Source of the DNA: Spirochaetota bacterium | Lineage (GTDB): Bacteria > Spirochaetota > Spirochaetia > SZUA-6 | Direction: 5' to 3' | Assembly: GCA_003641675.1 (NCBI GenBank) | Contig: QNBI01000020.1 | Span: 1-11,857, forward strand | DNA length: 11,857 nucleotides | In this document: in pieces, positions 1 to 7,428 of the stretch | How positions within the stretch are numbered: position 1 is the first letter of the stretch | How the letters are laid out: every line of letters begins with the position of its first letter | Translations under genes and position numbers: made by a program | Notes under the pieces: model-generated | What the model saw: the letters and a program-made list of their open reading frames with translations, nothing else | Database searches by the model: none | Told to the model about the DNA's origin: nothing

Positions 1-933
1 ATCTGACTTTTTTGAGCTTCTACCGAGACGGAAATCTCCTACCCTCTGCATAATTGGATTACCACCGCCCACCTGCATTGCGGATTTGCCCAAAATAGAT
101 GCAAAATTCTGCCCGCTTCTAATAGGGTCTGTTAATTTAATTGTACGGAGTACGGCGAAGTTAACAAGGCCGTTGGCTTTTCTCTTTTTAGAGAAGGAGT
201 GCCCGTTTACAGAGTAATAGCCGTCGTACTTTTCTTTTACAACATAGGCTGCGCCTGAATTTGTGCAGAATGTCCTTGTCTTGTTGGGAAATATGAATTT
301 GGGATCATAGTAGTCGCGGACTATAGCGTAATAATCCTCTCTCGTTTCAAGTCTTATCCCGATATCAACTATGTTATCCGCATATTCAATTCCGAGTTCA
401 TCCATCCATCTCTGTAAAAATGCAAAACCTGCTCTCCCGGGGGCCGCAATAATATTATGAAATATCAGCCTGCGCTTATCTGTAATAAGCGTACTGCCTT
501 TGAGTGTTATAGCTTTTTCCCTGAATGAAAAATCAACTCCGAGCTCTTTTAGTTCCTTCGTTAAGCGGCGAATGAGATATACGGCATTATCCGTTCCTAC
601 ATGGGCCTGTTTAATTTTTAGAAGCTTTACGCCGAGCCTCTCTGCCCTGCGCTGGTATATATCTATATTGTTGAAATTCATGAAATCTGGTTTAAGTTCT
701 TTTTCCACTTCTTTTAAAAGAAGTTCCGCCCTTTCTTTATCCCAGAGACCTTCGGGAAAACCGACGGGGTATGTATAGTTCTGCTTGCAGTCATTACGTA
801 AGCCTCCGGAGCTCATTACGAGTTTATCTATTATTAGAATTTTGAGTTCTGAGTGTCTTGCAAGGCGGAAAGCAGCCCCAAGACCTGCAGGTCCCGAACC
901 TATAATAATTACATCATACTTATCATTATTCAT
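1..933 (-). CDS. FAD-dependent dehydrogenase (COG2509-like), 3' end beyond window
   Basis: The minus strand reads open for 311 codons from the ATG at 933 to the window edge, so the C-terminus is missing. Residues 8-17 form a hydrophobic strand followed by GSGPAG, the glycine-rich dinucleotide-binding loop of a Rossmann fold. The segment SSGGLRNDCKQNYTYPVGFP (about residues 45-64) and the later APGRAGFAFLQRW and IVDIGIRLETRED stretches resemble the uncharacterised FAD-dependent dehydrogenases of COG2509, usually around 450-480 residues. The protein is presumably a cytosolic flavoprotein; its substrate is unknown. The start is well fixed: an in-frame TAA lies 15 bases upstream and no other start codon falls between. 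No convincing Shine-Dalgarno is visible. The gene is divergent from the metallopeptidase gene at 1131. Confidence 0.85.
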   Translation of the reverse strand, partial: MNNDKYDVIIIGSGPAGLGAAFRLARHSELKILIIDKLVMSSGGLRNDCKQNYTYPVGFPEGLWDKERAELLLKEVEKELKPDFMNFNNIDIYQRRAERLGVKLLKIKQAHVGTDNAVYLIRRLTKELKELGVDFSFREKAITLKGSTLITDKRRLIFHNIIAAPGRAGFAFLQRWMDELGIEYADNIVDIGIRLETREDYYAIVRDYYDPKFIFPNKTRTFCTNSGAAYVVKEKYDGYYSVNGHSFSKKRKANGLVNFAVLRTIKLTDPIRSGQNFASILGKSAMQVGGGNPIMQRVGDFRLGRSSKKSD

Positions 934-955
934 AATTACAGAAAGTTACAGTATC

Positions 956-984
956 AATCTAAAGACAGATTGTAAAGCAGTCAA
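956..984 (-). promoter_or_regulatory. Candidate sigma70-type promoter for the FAD dehydrogenase gene
   Basis: On the minus strand TTGACT (984-979, 5/6 match) is followed by a 17-bp spacer and TAGATT (961-956, 4/6 match). This places the -10 box 22 bases before the ATG at 933, so the leader would be very short, in keeping with the lack of a clear ribosome binding site. Called from consensus matching only. Confidence 0.5.
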
Positions 985-1027
985 CTTGGAATTTAATGTA
1001 ATGTTATCTTTAGTATAAGTATATTAC

Positions 1028-1056
1028 TTGAAGCATGCAAATGAGCATTATAGAAT
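1028..1056 (+). promoter_or_regulatory. Candidate sigma70-type promoter for the YgjP-like gene
   Basis: TTGAAG (1028-1033) and TAGAAT (1051-1056, 5/6 match) are separated by exactly 17 bp. Transcription would begin near 1063, giving a leader of about 68 nt before the ATG at 1131. It is one half of a divergent promoter pair with the element at 956-984. Confidence 0.5.
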
Positions 1057-1130
1057 GTAAAGATATAGAGAATACCAAGGCGGGACCATGAAGGGTGGAG
1101 ATAGTATACTCATTGTAGTAAGGGGATTTA

Positions 1131-1847
1131 ATGGATAACTCGGAAAAAGCAAATATAAAGATAGATAAACTTTTACGGTCAAAAAGAAGGTCTGTGGGGC
1201 TGGAAATCACAGGTGAAGCAGTGCTTGTTGTAAGAGCTCCTTTGGGCCTGAGCCGTAGAAAAATAGAAGAAATTGTCGGTAAAAAGAGAAAGTGGATAGA
1301 GAAGAAAGTAAGGCAGATTAAAGAAAGAAACGGCAGATTGAGCATGAAAACCTTTAAATCCGGTGAGCATTTCTACTATCTTGGCATGCAGTACCCTCTT
1401 TTTGTTGATAATTTCAAAAGCATTAATCCCGGAAACAGTAATTCCAGAAACCCTCTTAAATTTGATAATAAATTTGTTCTTAACGGAAAGTATCAGCATA
1501 CAGCCCGTGAACAATTTATTGCCTTTTATAAAAAGAAAGCTATTGTATTTATAGAAAAACGTGCTGCTTTTTATTCGAAGGTATATGGACTTAGATACAG
1601 AAGAATCAGTATTACAAGAGCAGAAAAGCGGTGGGGCTCATGCAGCAGTAAGGGTAGTATAAATTTCAGCTACAGACTCATAATGACGCCTCCGGAAATT
1701 GTAGATTATGTTGTTGTCCATGAACTTGCTCATCTAAAACATCATAATCACTCCGGAAAATTCTGGCGGGAAGTAGAAAAAATGCTTCCTGAGTACAGGA
1801 GCCGGAGAAACTGGCTTAAAAAGAATGGGTTTCTCTTTCACTTTTAA
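1131..1847 (+). CDS. YgjP/DUF45-type zinc metallopeptidase-like protein
   Basis: A 238-residue soluble protein without signal peptide. The C-terminal half carries the gluzincin-like signature HELAH at residues 197-201, followed by HHNHSGKFW (204-212). By family knowledge of the COG1451/DUF45 (SprT/WSS1-like) group, H197 and H201 with H207 should bind zinc and E198 should be catalytic. The preceding RAEKRWGSCSSKGSINFSYRL segment region (about 164-184) is also typical of the family. The N-terminal third is very basic. E. coli YgjP is the best-known relative; the substrate here cannot be inferred. The start is supported by AAGGGG five bases upstream. The gene is monocistronic by context, with its own promoter candidate and a hairpin over its stop codon. 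Confidence 0.88.
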   Translation: MDNSEKANIKIDKLLRSKRRSVGLEITGEAVLVVRAPLGLSRRKIEEIVGKKRKWIEKKVRQIKERNGRLSMKTFKSGEHFYYLGMQYPLFVDNFKSINPGNSNSRNPLKFDNKFVLNGKYQHTAREQFIAFYKKKAIVFIEKRAAFYSKVYGLRYRRISITRAEKRWGSCSSKGSINFSYRLIMTPPEIVDYVVVHELAHLKHHNHSGKFWREVEKMLPEYRSRRNWLKKNGFLFHF

Positions 1848-1856
1848 GAGAGAAAC
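1829..1856 (+). terminator. Hairpin over the stop codon of the YgjP-like gene, possible terminator
   Basis: GTTTCTCT (1829-1836) is an exact reverse complement of AGAGAAAC (1849-1856), and one G-U plus one A-U pair can extend the stem to about 10 bp. The TAA stop lies in the loop. What follows is A/T-rich (tatatatatt) but not a clean T-run, so intrinsic termination is plausible rather than certain. Confidence 0.4.
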
Positions 1857-1889
1857 TATATATATTATCAATTAAGGAAGATATGTAAT

Positions 1890-2143
1890 ATGATTAAAAA
1901 GAATATCTTTATAACATTTATTTTATTTGTTTTGCTAGCCCGGGGATTTACAAACGGGAATGAGGAAAAGAAAAAAAGCAGCGAAACTAAAACAAGCTGG
2001 AAAAACAGACGCAGGATAACGGAAAAGCGAATTCGGATAAAAAAGGTAATGCAGATGTTGTCTTCGTCCAGGCAGAGGAACAGAGTAACGGGACATGGAC
2101 ATTTCATGTAACAGTAGAGCACCTGGATACGGAAATCGATTAA
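1890..2143 (+). pseudogene. Decayed gene for a small secreted protein, two frameshifts and 3' truncation
   Basis: Frame 1 from the ATG at 1890 gives a signal peptide (MIKKNIFITFILFVLLA) and a lysine-rich start. After the seven-A run at 1971-1977 the sensible reading moves one base on (KAAKLKQAGK). After the five-A run at 2001-2005 it moves again, to QTQDNGKANSDKKGNADVV followed by FVQAEEQSNGTWTFHVTVEH, ending in TAA at 2141-2143. Two single-base insertions explain both shifts: the span is 254 bases, 84 codons plus two. The TWTFHVTVEH core recalls, from memory, small secreted proteins whose domain normally continues with a DTGW-type segment; here that continuation is missing in all frames. Unshifted, frame 1 gives a 73-residue product with a meaningless basic tail. 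A sequencing error could explain the slips but not the missing 3' part. Confidence 0.6.
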
Positions 2144-2190
2144 ACACGTATAGCTTTAGTCGGAAATGATGAAATAAAATTGAAAATAAC

Positions 2191-2218
2191 TTGAAATTAT
2201 TGTGATATTTTTTATAAT
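2191..2218 (+). promoter_or_regulatory. Strong candidate promoter for the chimeric hppA ORF
   Basis: TTGAAA (2191-2196, 5/6) and a perfect TATAAT (2213-2218) are separated by 16 bp in A/T-rich DNA. Transcription would start near 2225, giving a structured leader of about 114 nt before the ATG at 2339. Confidence 0.6.
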
Positions 2219-2224
2219 TCTATT

Positions 2225-2338
2225 TTTACACAGCACCCGGAAAGACTGGCCGGTTTATGTTCAAAAGACCCGGCAGCATTAGTTTTTACCAAGGTAACTA
2301 AAAGTTATCCGGTAAAGCTTAGGAAAGGGGAGTGAAAA
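2225..2338 (+). promoter_or_regulatory. Structured 5' leader with two hairpins before the hppA fragment
   Basis: Two stems can form. CTGGCCGG (2246-2253) pairs with CCGGCAG (2270-2276) with one bulged G. Further on, TTTACC (2285-2290) pairs with GGTAAA (2311-2316), enclosing GGTAACT (2293-2299) paired with AGTTATCC (2303-2310) through one bulge and closed by an AAA loop, about 13 pairs in all. The ribosome binding site GGGGAG lies just after the second stem. I do not recognise a known riboswitch class, and no T-run follows the hairpins. A translational control element is possible. Confidence 0.4.
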
Positions 2339-3760
2339 ATGAATTTTAACTATATTATGCTATTAGCCTCTGCCGGAGGTATTCTCGCACTTGGGCTTGC
2401 GTTCTTTAAAACTTTATGGATATTTAAACAGCCTGTAGAGGATGAGAAGTTAAAACGCATTGGTGGCCATGTTGCAGAGGGAGCCATGGCTTTCCTCGCT
2501 AAAGAGTACAGTGTTCTTCTGCCCTTTGTAATTGTTGTAACAGTTTTGCTCGCTGTATTCAACAGAGGAGTCTTGCGTCTGCAGGCGCTGTCTTTCGCAG
2601 CAGGGGCTCTCTGTTCTGCTCTTGCAGGGTTTATCGGTATGAAAGTAGCTACCGCATCTAACTCACGCACAACATATGCGGCAAAGAGCGGACTCAATAA
2701 AGCTTTTAAGGTAGCATTTTCCGGCGGAACTGTTATGGGAATGAGTGTTGTAGGGCTTGCTCTGCTCGGCATTTCCTTTACATTTGTTGTTGTTTTTAAA
2801 GTTGTATCAGGAAGTGCCGCCGGAGACAGCACATCTGTGGAAAAGACTGTCCTGGATTCTCTTGCCCGGTCGGTGCTTTCCATATTGGCAGGTTTTTCCC
2901 TTGGCGCGTCTTCTATTGCCCTCTTTTCCAGAGTCGGAGGTGGAATTTTTACAAAAGCCGCCGATGTGGTGGCTGACCTTGTTGGAAAAGTCGAAGCGGA
3001 TATACCGGAGGATGACCCCAGGAACCCTGCAACAATTGCGGATAATGTCGGAGATAATGTCGGGGATGTTGCCGGCCCTTCGCGGCATTACGAGGGAAAG
3101 TTAATATTTGCAGATTTAGATATTAATTTTAGGAACCCCTATTTTGATATAGATAGAGGGCTTGCAGGGCTTGTCCCTCATGCAGACGGCTGTCCCAAAG
3201 CAACAAAGTTTATTTCAACCTATAGGGTTTTAGAGCATATAGATTTTAAAGCAATTGGAAATCTATACCTTACAACTCCGGATGCAGTTACTCTTAAATT
3301 AACGGGAGCCAAACATGAAGTTCTGCATCCAAAGGGGAATTTAAGAATATTTGCAGAGATTGATCCTCTAAAAATGCTGCTCCTCACCGACTATGACTTT
3401 ATGGAATTCGGAAAATTTATAACAACTCCCAATAACCCGAAAGGAGCGCCTAAGATATTTTATACACAGATTGATATTGATATAGATGAATTTTTAAAGG
3501 ATATTAAGCAGCATCCATTTGTGGGTATGCCTATTGAGACACTGCATCCTTCTAAATTAAGGGATGCAGTATATGAAATGAAGGATAACCCTGAAAAACG
3601 TACAAAGGGATTAAGTTTGTACAGCTCATTGAATAGTATCCCATACAGGTGTCTCCGTTACGGATTTATGTTTGCAGATCAGAATGATTCGAAGTTTTTT
3701 CCCCTTCCGAAACAGGAGGAGATAGAAAAGATTAATTACAAATTCTGGCGCAGTATGTAA
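2339..3760 (+). CDS. Chimeric ORF: truncated membrane pyrophosphatase (HppA) N-terminus fused to an unrelated module
   Basis: Residues 1-246 are the start of an ion-pumping membrane pyrophosphatase, normally around 650-700 residues with about 16 membrane helices. Five or six hydrophobic segments are visible (about 5-27, 58-78, 84-101, 128-160, 175-200), then the cytosolic pyrophosphate-binding signature: KAADV (206-210), DLVGKVE (213-219), PEDDPRNP and [12 protein letters not shown] ending at 246. The family continues MGADLFESY; here it becomes PSRHYEGK and an unrelated sequence to residue 473. Later catalytic loops and most helices are absent, so pumping is not expected. Against the remembered consensus there are odd substitutions: [10 protein letters not shown] for [18 protein letters not shown] for [17 protein letters not shown] for VEAGIPEDD. 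These suggest relaxed selection. GGGGAG six bases upstream and a strong promoter mean the ORF may still be expressed. A misassembly near 3076 is the alternative. Confidence 0.75.
   Translation: MNFNYIMLLASAGGILALGLAFFKTLWIFKQPVEDEKLKRIGGHVAEGAMAFLAKEYSVLLPFVIVVTVLLAVFNRGVLRLQALSFAAGALCSALAGFIGMKVATASNSRTTYAAKSGLNKAFKVAFSGGTVMGMSVVGLALLGISFTFVVVFKVVSGSAAGDSTSVEKTVLDSLARSVLSILAGFSLGASSIALFSRVGGGIFTKAADVVADLVGKVEADIPEDDPRNPATIADNVGDNVGDVAGPSRHYEGKLIFADLDINFRNPYFDIDRGLAGLVPHADGCPKATKFISTYRVLEHIDFKAIGNLYLTTPDAVTLKLTGAKHEVLHPKGNLRIFAEIDPLKMLLLTDYDFMEFGKFITTPNNPKGAPKIFYTQIDIDIDEFLKDIKQHPFVGMPIETLHPSKLRDAVYEMKDNPEKRTKGLSLYSSLNSIPYRCLRYGFMFADQNDSKFFPLPKQEEIEKINYKFWRSM
3077..3760 (+). other. C-terminal portion (227 aa) of an unrecognised protein, joined to the hppA fragment
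   Basis: From codon 247 onward the protein becomes soluble and mixed alpha/beta, without membrane segments. Recognisable stretches include [59 protein letters not shown] and [19 protein letters not shown], ending [11 protein letters not shown] do not recognise the family. No start codon with a ribosome binding site marks an independent gene at the junction, and the beginning of the module appears lost, so this is probably the end of a longer gene. Codon choice is more A/T-rich than in the hppA part, which fits two different origins. The ORF ends normally in TAA, 33 bp from the convergent chemoreceptor gene. Confidence 0.55.
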
Positions 3761-3793
3761 CATAGTTTGCAGCTGCATCTTTAACTGCACACT

Positions 3794-5899
3794 TTAGAAT
3801 TCCTCAAAGTCCTCATCAAGCTCATCTTCCAGACTTTTTTCCTCCTCTAAAAAACTTTTTGGCATGTTTCCCTTTTCCTTTTCTTCATTGTGTATGGTAG
3901 CCGGGGTTTGTGGGGCTTCTAGCTGTTTCGGCGGTTTTCTGTTAACCTTAAGGAAGTTAATGGTGTTTTTGAGCTGTGATACTTCTCGTGCAAGGATATC
4001 CGCCGATGCGGCCAGTTCCTCCGAAGAAGCCGCATTGTTCTGAACAACTTTATCCATATCTATAATAGCCTCTGTTATCTGTTCTGTTCCTATATCCTGC
4101 TCTCTGCTTGCAGCGCTTATCTCCTGAACCAGTTCCACGGTCTGTTCGATCTTCGGAACTATGGTTTCAAAAAGAGTTCCCGCTTTCTCTGAAGTTGAAA
4201 CGCTGGAAGATGAAAGCTCGCTTATCTCGGCAGCGGCCTTCTGGCTTCTCTCCGCAAGCTTTCTTATTTCTGCTGCTACAACGGCAAATCCGCGGCCATG
4301 TTCTCCGGCTCGTGCAGCCTCTATTGCGGCATTTAAGGCAAGGAGGTTGGTCTGCCGGGCAATCTCCTCTATTATTACTATTTTTTCCACAACTTCCTTC
4401 ATAGACTTTACCGTTTCTGCAACTGCTTCGCCTCCCTCTTTAATATGTTCTGCGGCTTTTTTGGTAATCTCCTCTGTCTGCGCCGCATTCTGGGCATTCT
4501 GTTTTATATTGGAGCTCATCTCTTCCATGGAAGAAGATATTTCTTCTATGGAAGAAGCCTGCTGGGTGGCTCCCTGTGCAAGTCCTTGAGCCGATGAATT
4601 AACCGACCGGCTTGTTTCTGCAACTCTATCTGCTGAGTTTTTTATGTTTACTGTTAATTCTGCAAGCCCTTCGATCATTTTCTGCATGGCACGCAGCAGT
4701 TCGCCTACTTCGTCCTTTCTTCTTGTTTTAATACTTACAGTTAAGTCCCCGTCTGCAACTGCAGATGTTATACGTACGGCTTTGATTAATGAACCGGCCA
4801 TTAACTGTACGAGCACAAAAATTAAAAGAGAAATAATTAAAATTACTCCTGCAAAAAAGACGCCGAAGAAAATTTTAAAGTTGGAGAGTTTTCTGTTTGC
4901 AGCATTATTGAGATTATCAAGTTTTGTCTGCTGCTGCAGCACATTGTATGCGGCAACAAAGACTGCTACAGTATTTGCCGAGTAGTCTCTTATAGGTTCG
5001 GCAGCAATTAAATATTCGCCGGTACGTTTGGTAATCCGTGAAGAATGCGCATTTACCAGGATTTGTTTGTTTATAAGAGGGCTTGTAATGCTGGAATCTG
5101 TAGCACCTATAAGGACAAAGGCATTACCTATTACAGGATATTTCCCCGGGTCGTTTAGAGTTTTGGCAATTGAAAGTTTATCGGCATCCAGGTATACAGC
5201 ATAGTATAGGTTGGTTGATATTCTTAAGTTTTGGATAACATTATGAAAGGGTATTAGTACTTCGCATGACCCTAAGTGGCTCCCGTCTGTTGCTGTCACC
5301 GGAACGATACCCCGTATTATCGGGCCTTCTAAACCTACCTCTATACCGCTAATCGGGGCATAAGGGGGGGTGTTTACTTGTACAATAGTTTTTCTAAAGG
5401 GTGAAATATCATCGGAAACATCGAGTTTTTTACCGTCACGGATAATCTGATATCCGTTTTTCCATAGCCTTACGAGACTGTGCGCATTTGGAAGGTGAAA
5501 GTGCAGTTTTAATTCAGCTTTCCCGACACTGTTGTAACCTTTAAGAATCGGCTTAAAAAGAGTACGGAGCATTTCCCGGGCCTTCTGGCAGTGAGCATCT
5601 GCCTCATTATTTATATTTCCGGAAAGTGCAATTCTGTATGCGTCTTCCACTCCTGGTATTTTGGAAAACAGGGTTGCTTCTTCCAGAGCTTTTTCACCGG
5701 CGCTTTTAATGAGCAGACGTGTGTCTTCCAGATAATTGCCTATGATTTTCTGTTCCTGGGCATTGGTTAAATCTTTTTCTACTCTTATTTCATATGCAGT
5801 AAGTTCTTTAAAAGAGTTATATATTATAAAGTAACCGAGTATTCCCGCAGCTGCCAGAAGCGAGATAACCGGAATTAATATTTTTGCCCTTGTTTTCAT
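3794..5899 (-). CDS. Methyl-accepting chemotaxis protein with dCache_3-like sensor
   Basis: A 701-residue transmembrane chemoreceptor passing ligand signals to CheA/CheW. It has membrane helix 1 at about 7-27, a large periplasmic region to about 340, helix 2 at about 343-368, a HAMP domain (DEVGEL at 396-401) and the MCP signalling hairpin with its conserved tip ([20 protein letters not shown], beginning at residue 511; [15 protein letters not shown] follows). The periplasmic motifs HFHLPN (133-138), [28 protein letters not shown] and LGSCEV match the double-Cache family dCache_3; the ligand is unknown. The tail after about 650 is flexible, acidic and ends in DFEEF. AGGAGG nine bases upstream supports the start. 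No che gene is adjacent, so it is an orphan receptor, divergent from the envelope cluster and convergent with the chimeric ORF. Confidence 0.95.
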   Translation of the reverse strand: MKTRAKILIPVISLLAAAGILGYFIIYNSFKELTAYEIRVEKDLTNAQEQKIIGNYLEDTRLLIKSAGEKALEEATLFSKIPGVEDAYRIALSGNINNEADAHCQKAREMLRTLFKPILKGYNSVGKAELKLHFHLPNAHSLVRLWKNGYQIIRDGKKLDVSDDISPFRKTIVQVNTPPYAPISGIEVGLEGPIIRGIVPVTATDGSHLGSCEVLIPFHNVIQNLRISTNLYYAVYLDADKLSIAKTLNDPGKYPVIGNAFVLIGATDSSITSPLINKQILVNAHSSRITKRTGEYLIAAEPIRDYSANTVAVFVAAYNVLQQQTKLDNLNNAANRKLSNFKIFFGVFFAGVILIISLLIFVLVQLMAGSLIKAVRITSAVADGDLTVSIKTRRKDEVGELLRAMQKMIEGLAELTVNIKNSADRVAETSRSVNSSAQGLAQGATQQASSIEEISSSMEEMSSNIKQNAQNAAQTEEITKKAAEHIKEGGEAVAETVKSMKEVVEKIVIIEEIARQTNLLALNAAIEAARAGEHGRGFAVVAAEIRKLAERSQKAAAEISELSSSSVSTSEKAGTLFETIVPKIEQTVELVQEISAASREQDIGTEQITEAIIDMDKVVQNNAASSEELAASADILAREVSQLKNTINFLKVNRKPPKQLEAPQTPATIHNEEKEKGNMPKSFLEEEKSLEDELDEDFEEF

Positions 5900-5948
5900 C
5901 TAGAGGAGCCTCCTGAACGAATAATACAGATATATTCTATAGTTAAAT

Positions 5949-5976
5949 ATTATACATCTTAAGGAGTGAATGCAAA
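5949..5976 (-). promoter_or_regulatory. Candidate promoter for the chemoreceptor gene
   Basis: On the minus strand TTTGCA (5976-5971, 4/6) is followed by 16 bp and a perfect TATAAT (5954-5949). Transcription would start near 5942, some 43 nt before the ATG at 5899. No sigma28 or sigma54 consensus was recognised. The surrounding DNA is very A/T-rich, so chance matches are possible. Confidence 0.4.
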
Positions 5977-5997
5977 TCTTTTAATTAGTGCAATTAT

Positions 5998-6026
5998 TTG
6001 AAAAAAAATTTAAACAGTGATATTAT
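5998..6026 (+). promoter_or_regulatory. Candidate promoter for the envelope gene cluster
   Basis: TTGAAA (5998-6003, 5/6) and TATTAT (6021-6026, 5/6) are separated by 17 bp. The start would lie near 6033, about 55 nt before the ATG chosen at 6088. It lies back to back with the chemoreceptor promoter, their -35 boxes 21 bp apart. Confidence 0.55.
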
Positions 6027-6077
6027 ATAAATTAAGAAGTACAGTACTACTGGTATTTTAAATTTAAGAATGGATAC

Positions 6078-6081
6078 GGAG
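6078..6081 (+). promoter_or_regulatory. Ribosome binding site choosing the start at 6088
   Basis: GGAG at 6078-6081 is six bases before ATG 6088. The in-frame ATG six codons earlier, at 6070, has no purine-rich site before it and would place acidic residues ahead of the basic signal-peptide start. Confidence 0.6.
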
Positions 6082-6087
6082 ATTTCC

Positions 6088-7368
6088 ATGCATATAAAAA
6101 AAGTCTGTTTTGTTTTACCTTTAATGTTGATTTCTCTGACAGCTATATTCGGCGAGTCTGTGTATAAAAAGAAAGAAATTGCTGTTTTTAGATTAAGCTA
6201 CTACCAGTGGAGTATCCCCAACAGAGTTTTAGGCAATATAGACGATGAAATAAATGCGGTTTTTACAGATTTAGGGCGTTTTAATGTTATAGGAATGACA
6301 TACCGGCTCGATGAAAACGATGTTAATACATTTATAGACAGTATAAAGAAATACAAGGAAGAAAATGTAGAAATCCCGGAAAAGGTGCAGATGGGTAAAG
6401 AATATTTTACAAAGGCCGATATGAACAGGCTTATATCCTCTTTTATAGTTGTAATACCCTCTGTTTCGTATTTTAATCTGGAGCGTATAAGGGGAGTGAC
6501 TTCAGGGAAGTATAAGGCTGTAATTAAAACTTCTTTTACATTTGTGGATGTGGAAAAGGTAAGAACAATATCTGTGGTTTCTATAGAAACCACAGGATAC
6601 GATGATAATCCAAATACAGCTGTAAAGGAAGCTGTTAATGACATAGCGGCAAGATTGGTTTTTGAGATTCGTAAAATACCCGATTTTCAGCTGCGCAGCG
6701 GCGTGCTGGAAGTGAGAGGGGGTGACGTTATTATTGAATTCGGAAAAGATATGGGTGTAAGAATAGGTGATGAATATTCCGTTACAAGAGCCCGTATTCT
6801 TAAGTCCGGAAAATCATATACAGAAGAAAAAGCCCTTCTTATTGTGAAAGAAGTTAACGATGAAGTTTCTGTTGCAAAGGTAATTTATACAAAGGGGAAA
6901 ATAGAGGAAGGGGATCCTGTAAAGGAGATCCCTCGTCTGGGGCTTGATACAACCCCGTATTTCCATGCTGCAGTAAGTGATGGAATATATGCACAGGTTG
7001 GGGTAAGGCAGAGTATTACAAGAGGGTTCTACAGATTCCGGCCGATTTTAGGGTTGGAGGTTCCTCTAATGGATTACGGGTACTCCGGCCTGCCAGTGAA
7101 CATGTATGTGGGAGGTGAAATGAATCTTTACCTCTGGCGTTTCCAGTTTGTGCCGGTAATAGGGGCCGGAATCGGCGGCTCTATTCCTATGAACAGTGAT
7201 AGTTTCAGGTTAACACATGTGGGAGGTCTTGCAGGCGTCACGGTTTCTTATTTGCTGAACGATAGTATAAAATTTGTTTTGGATTTGGGCTATCTTGAAT
7301 GGCTTGGTATTGGAATAATGAGTTACGGAGGTATATTTACAGGCGGAGGGGTAACATTTAAATATTAG
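6088..7368 (+). CDS. Exported protein with FlgT/CsgG-like front and C-terminal outer-membrane beta-barrel
   Basis: A 426-residue protein with a signal peptide (MHIKKVCFVLPLMLISLTAI, cleavage likely near FG-ES). Residues about 28-190 begin KEIAVFRLSYYQW and alternate strands and helices (VFTDLGRFNVIG; AVNDIAARLVFEI), recalling CsgG/TolB-N-like or FlgT middle domains. Residues about 206-285 form a small beta domain (VLEVRGGDVIIEFGKDMGVR, then IGDEYSV) like the FlgT C-terminal domain. From about 289 to the end the sequence is glycine- and aromatic-rich with alternating short strands (YAQVGVRQS; MYVGGEMNLYL; FTGGGVTFKY), ending in a terminal tyrosine, as expected of a small outer-membrane barrel of about eight strands. 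It is probably anchored in the outer membrane with the front domains in the periplasm. Domain names are by resemblance, unsearched. It is first in a four-gene co-directional cluster. Confidence 0.7.
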   Translation: MHIKKVCFVLPLMLISLTAIFGESVYKKKEIAVFRLSYYQWSIPNRVLGNIDDEINAVFTDLGRFNVIGMTYRLDENDVNTFIDSIKKYKEENVEIPEKVQMGKEYFTKADMNRLISSFIVVIPSVSYFNLERIRGVTSGKYKAVIKTSFTFVDVEKVRTISVVSIETTGYDDNPNTAVKEAVNDIAARLVFEIRKIPDFQLRSGVLEVRGGDVIIEFGKDMGVRIGDEYSVTRARILKSGKSYTEEKALLIVKEVNDEVSVAKVIYTKGKIEEGDPVKEIPRLGLDTTPYFHAAVSDGIYAQVGVRQSITRGFYRFRPILGLEVPLMDYGYSGLPVNMYVGGEMNLYLWRFQFVPVIGAGIGGSIPMNSDSFRLTHVGGLAGVTVSYLLNDSIKFVLDLGYLEWLGIGIMSYGGIFTGGGVTFKY

Positions 7369-7428
7369 CTTTAATGGAAGGCTTAAATTGAAATGTGAAG
7401 ATTTTCGTGGCTGGTTTAAATGGAAATG

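Noticed and set aside
2144..2192. Open frame after the pseudogene stop reading RIALVGNDEIKLKIT as a leftover C-terminus
   Set aside because: Too short and without a recognisable link to the upstream domain; it may be part of the decayed gene but cannot be supported.
2350..2883. Long open frame opposite the hppA fragment (177 codons, minus strand)
   Set aside because: It is an antisense shadow of a codon-biased gene; its translation shows no recognisable domain and no ribosome binding site.
3761..3793. Palindrome tgcagctgca between convergent genes as bidirectional terminator
   Set aside because: The palindrome has no loop and the alternative stem is only four pairs; no T-run follows on either strand.
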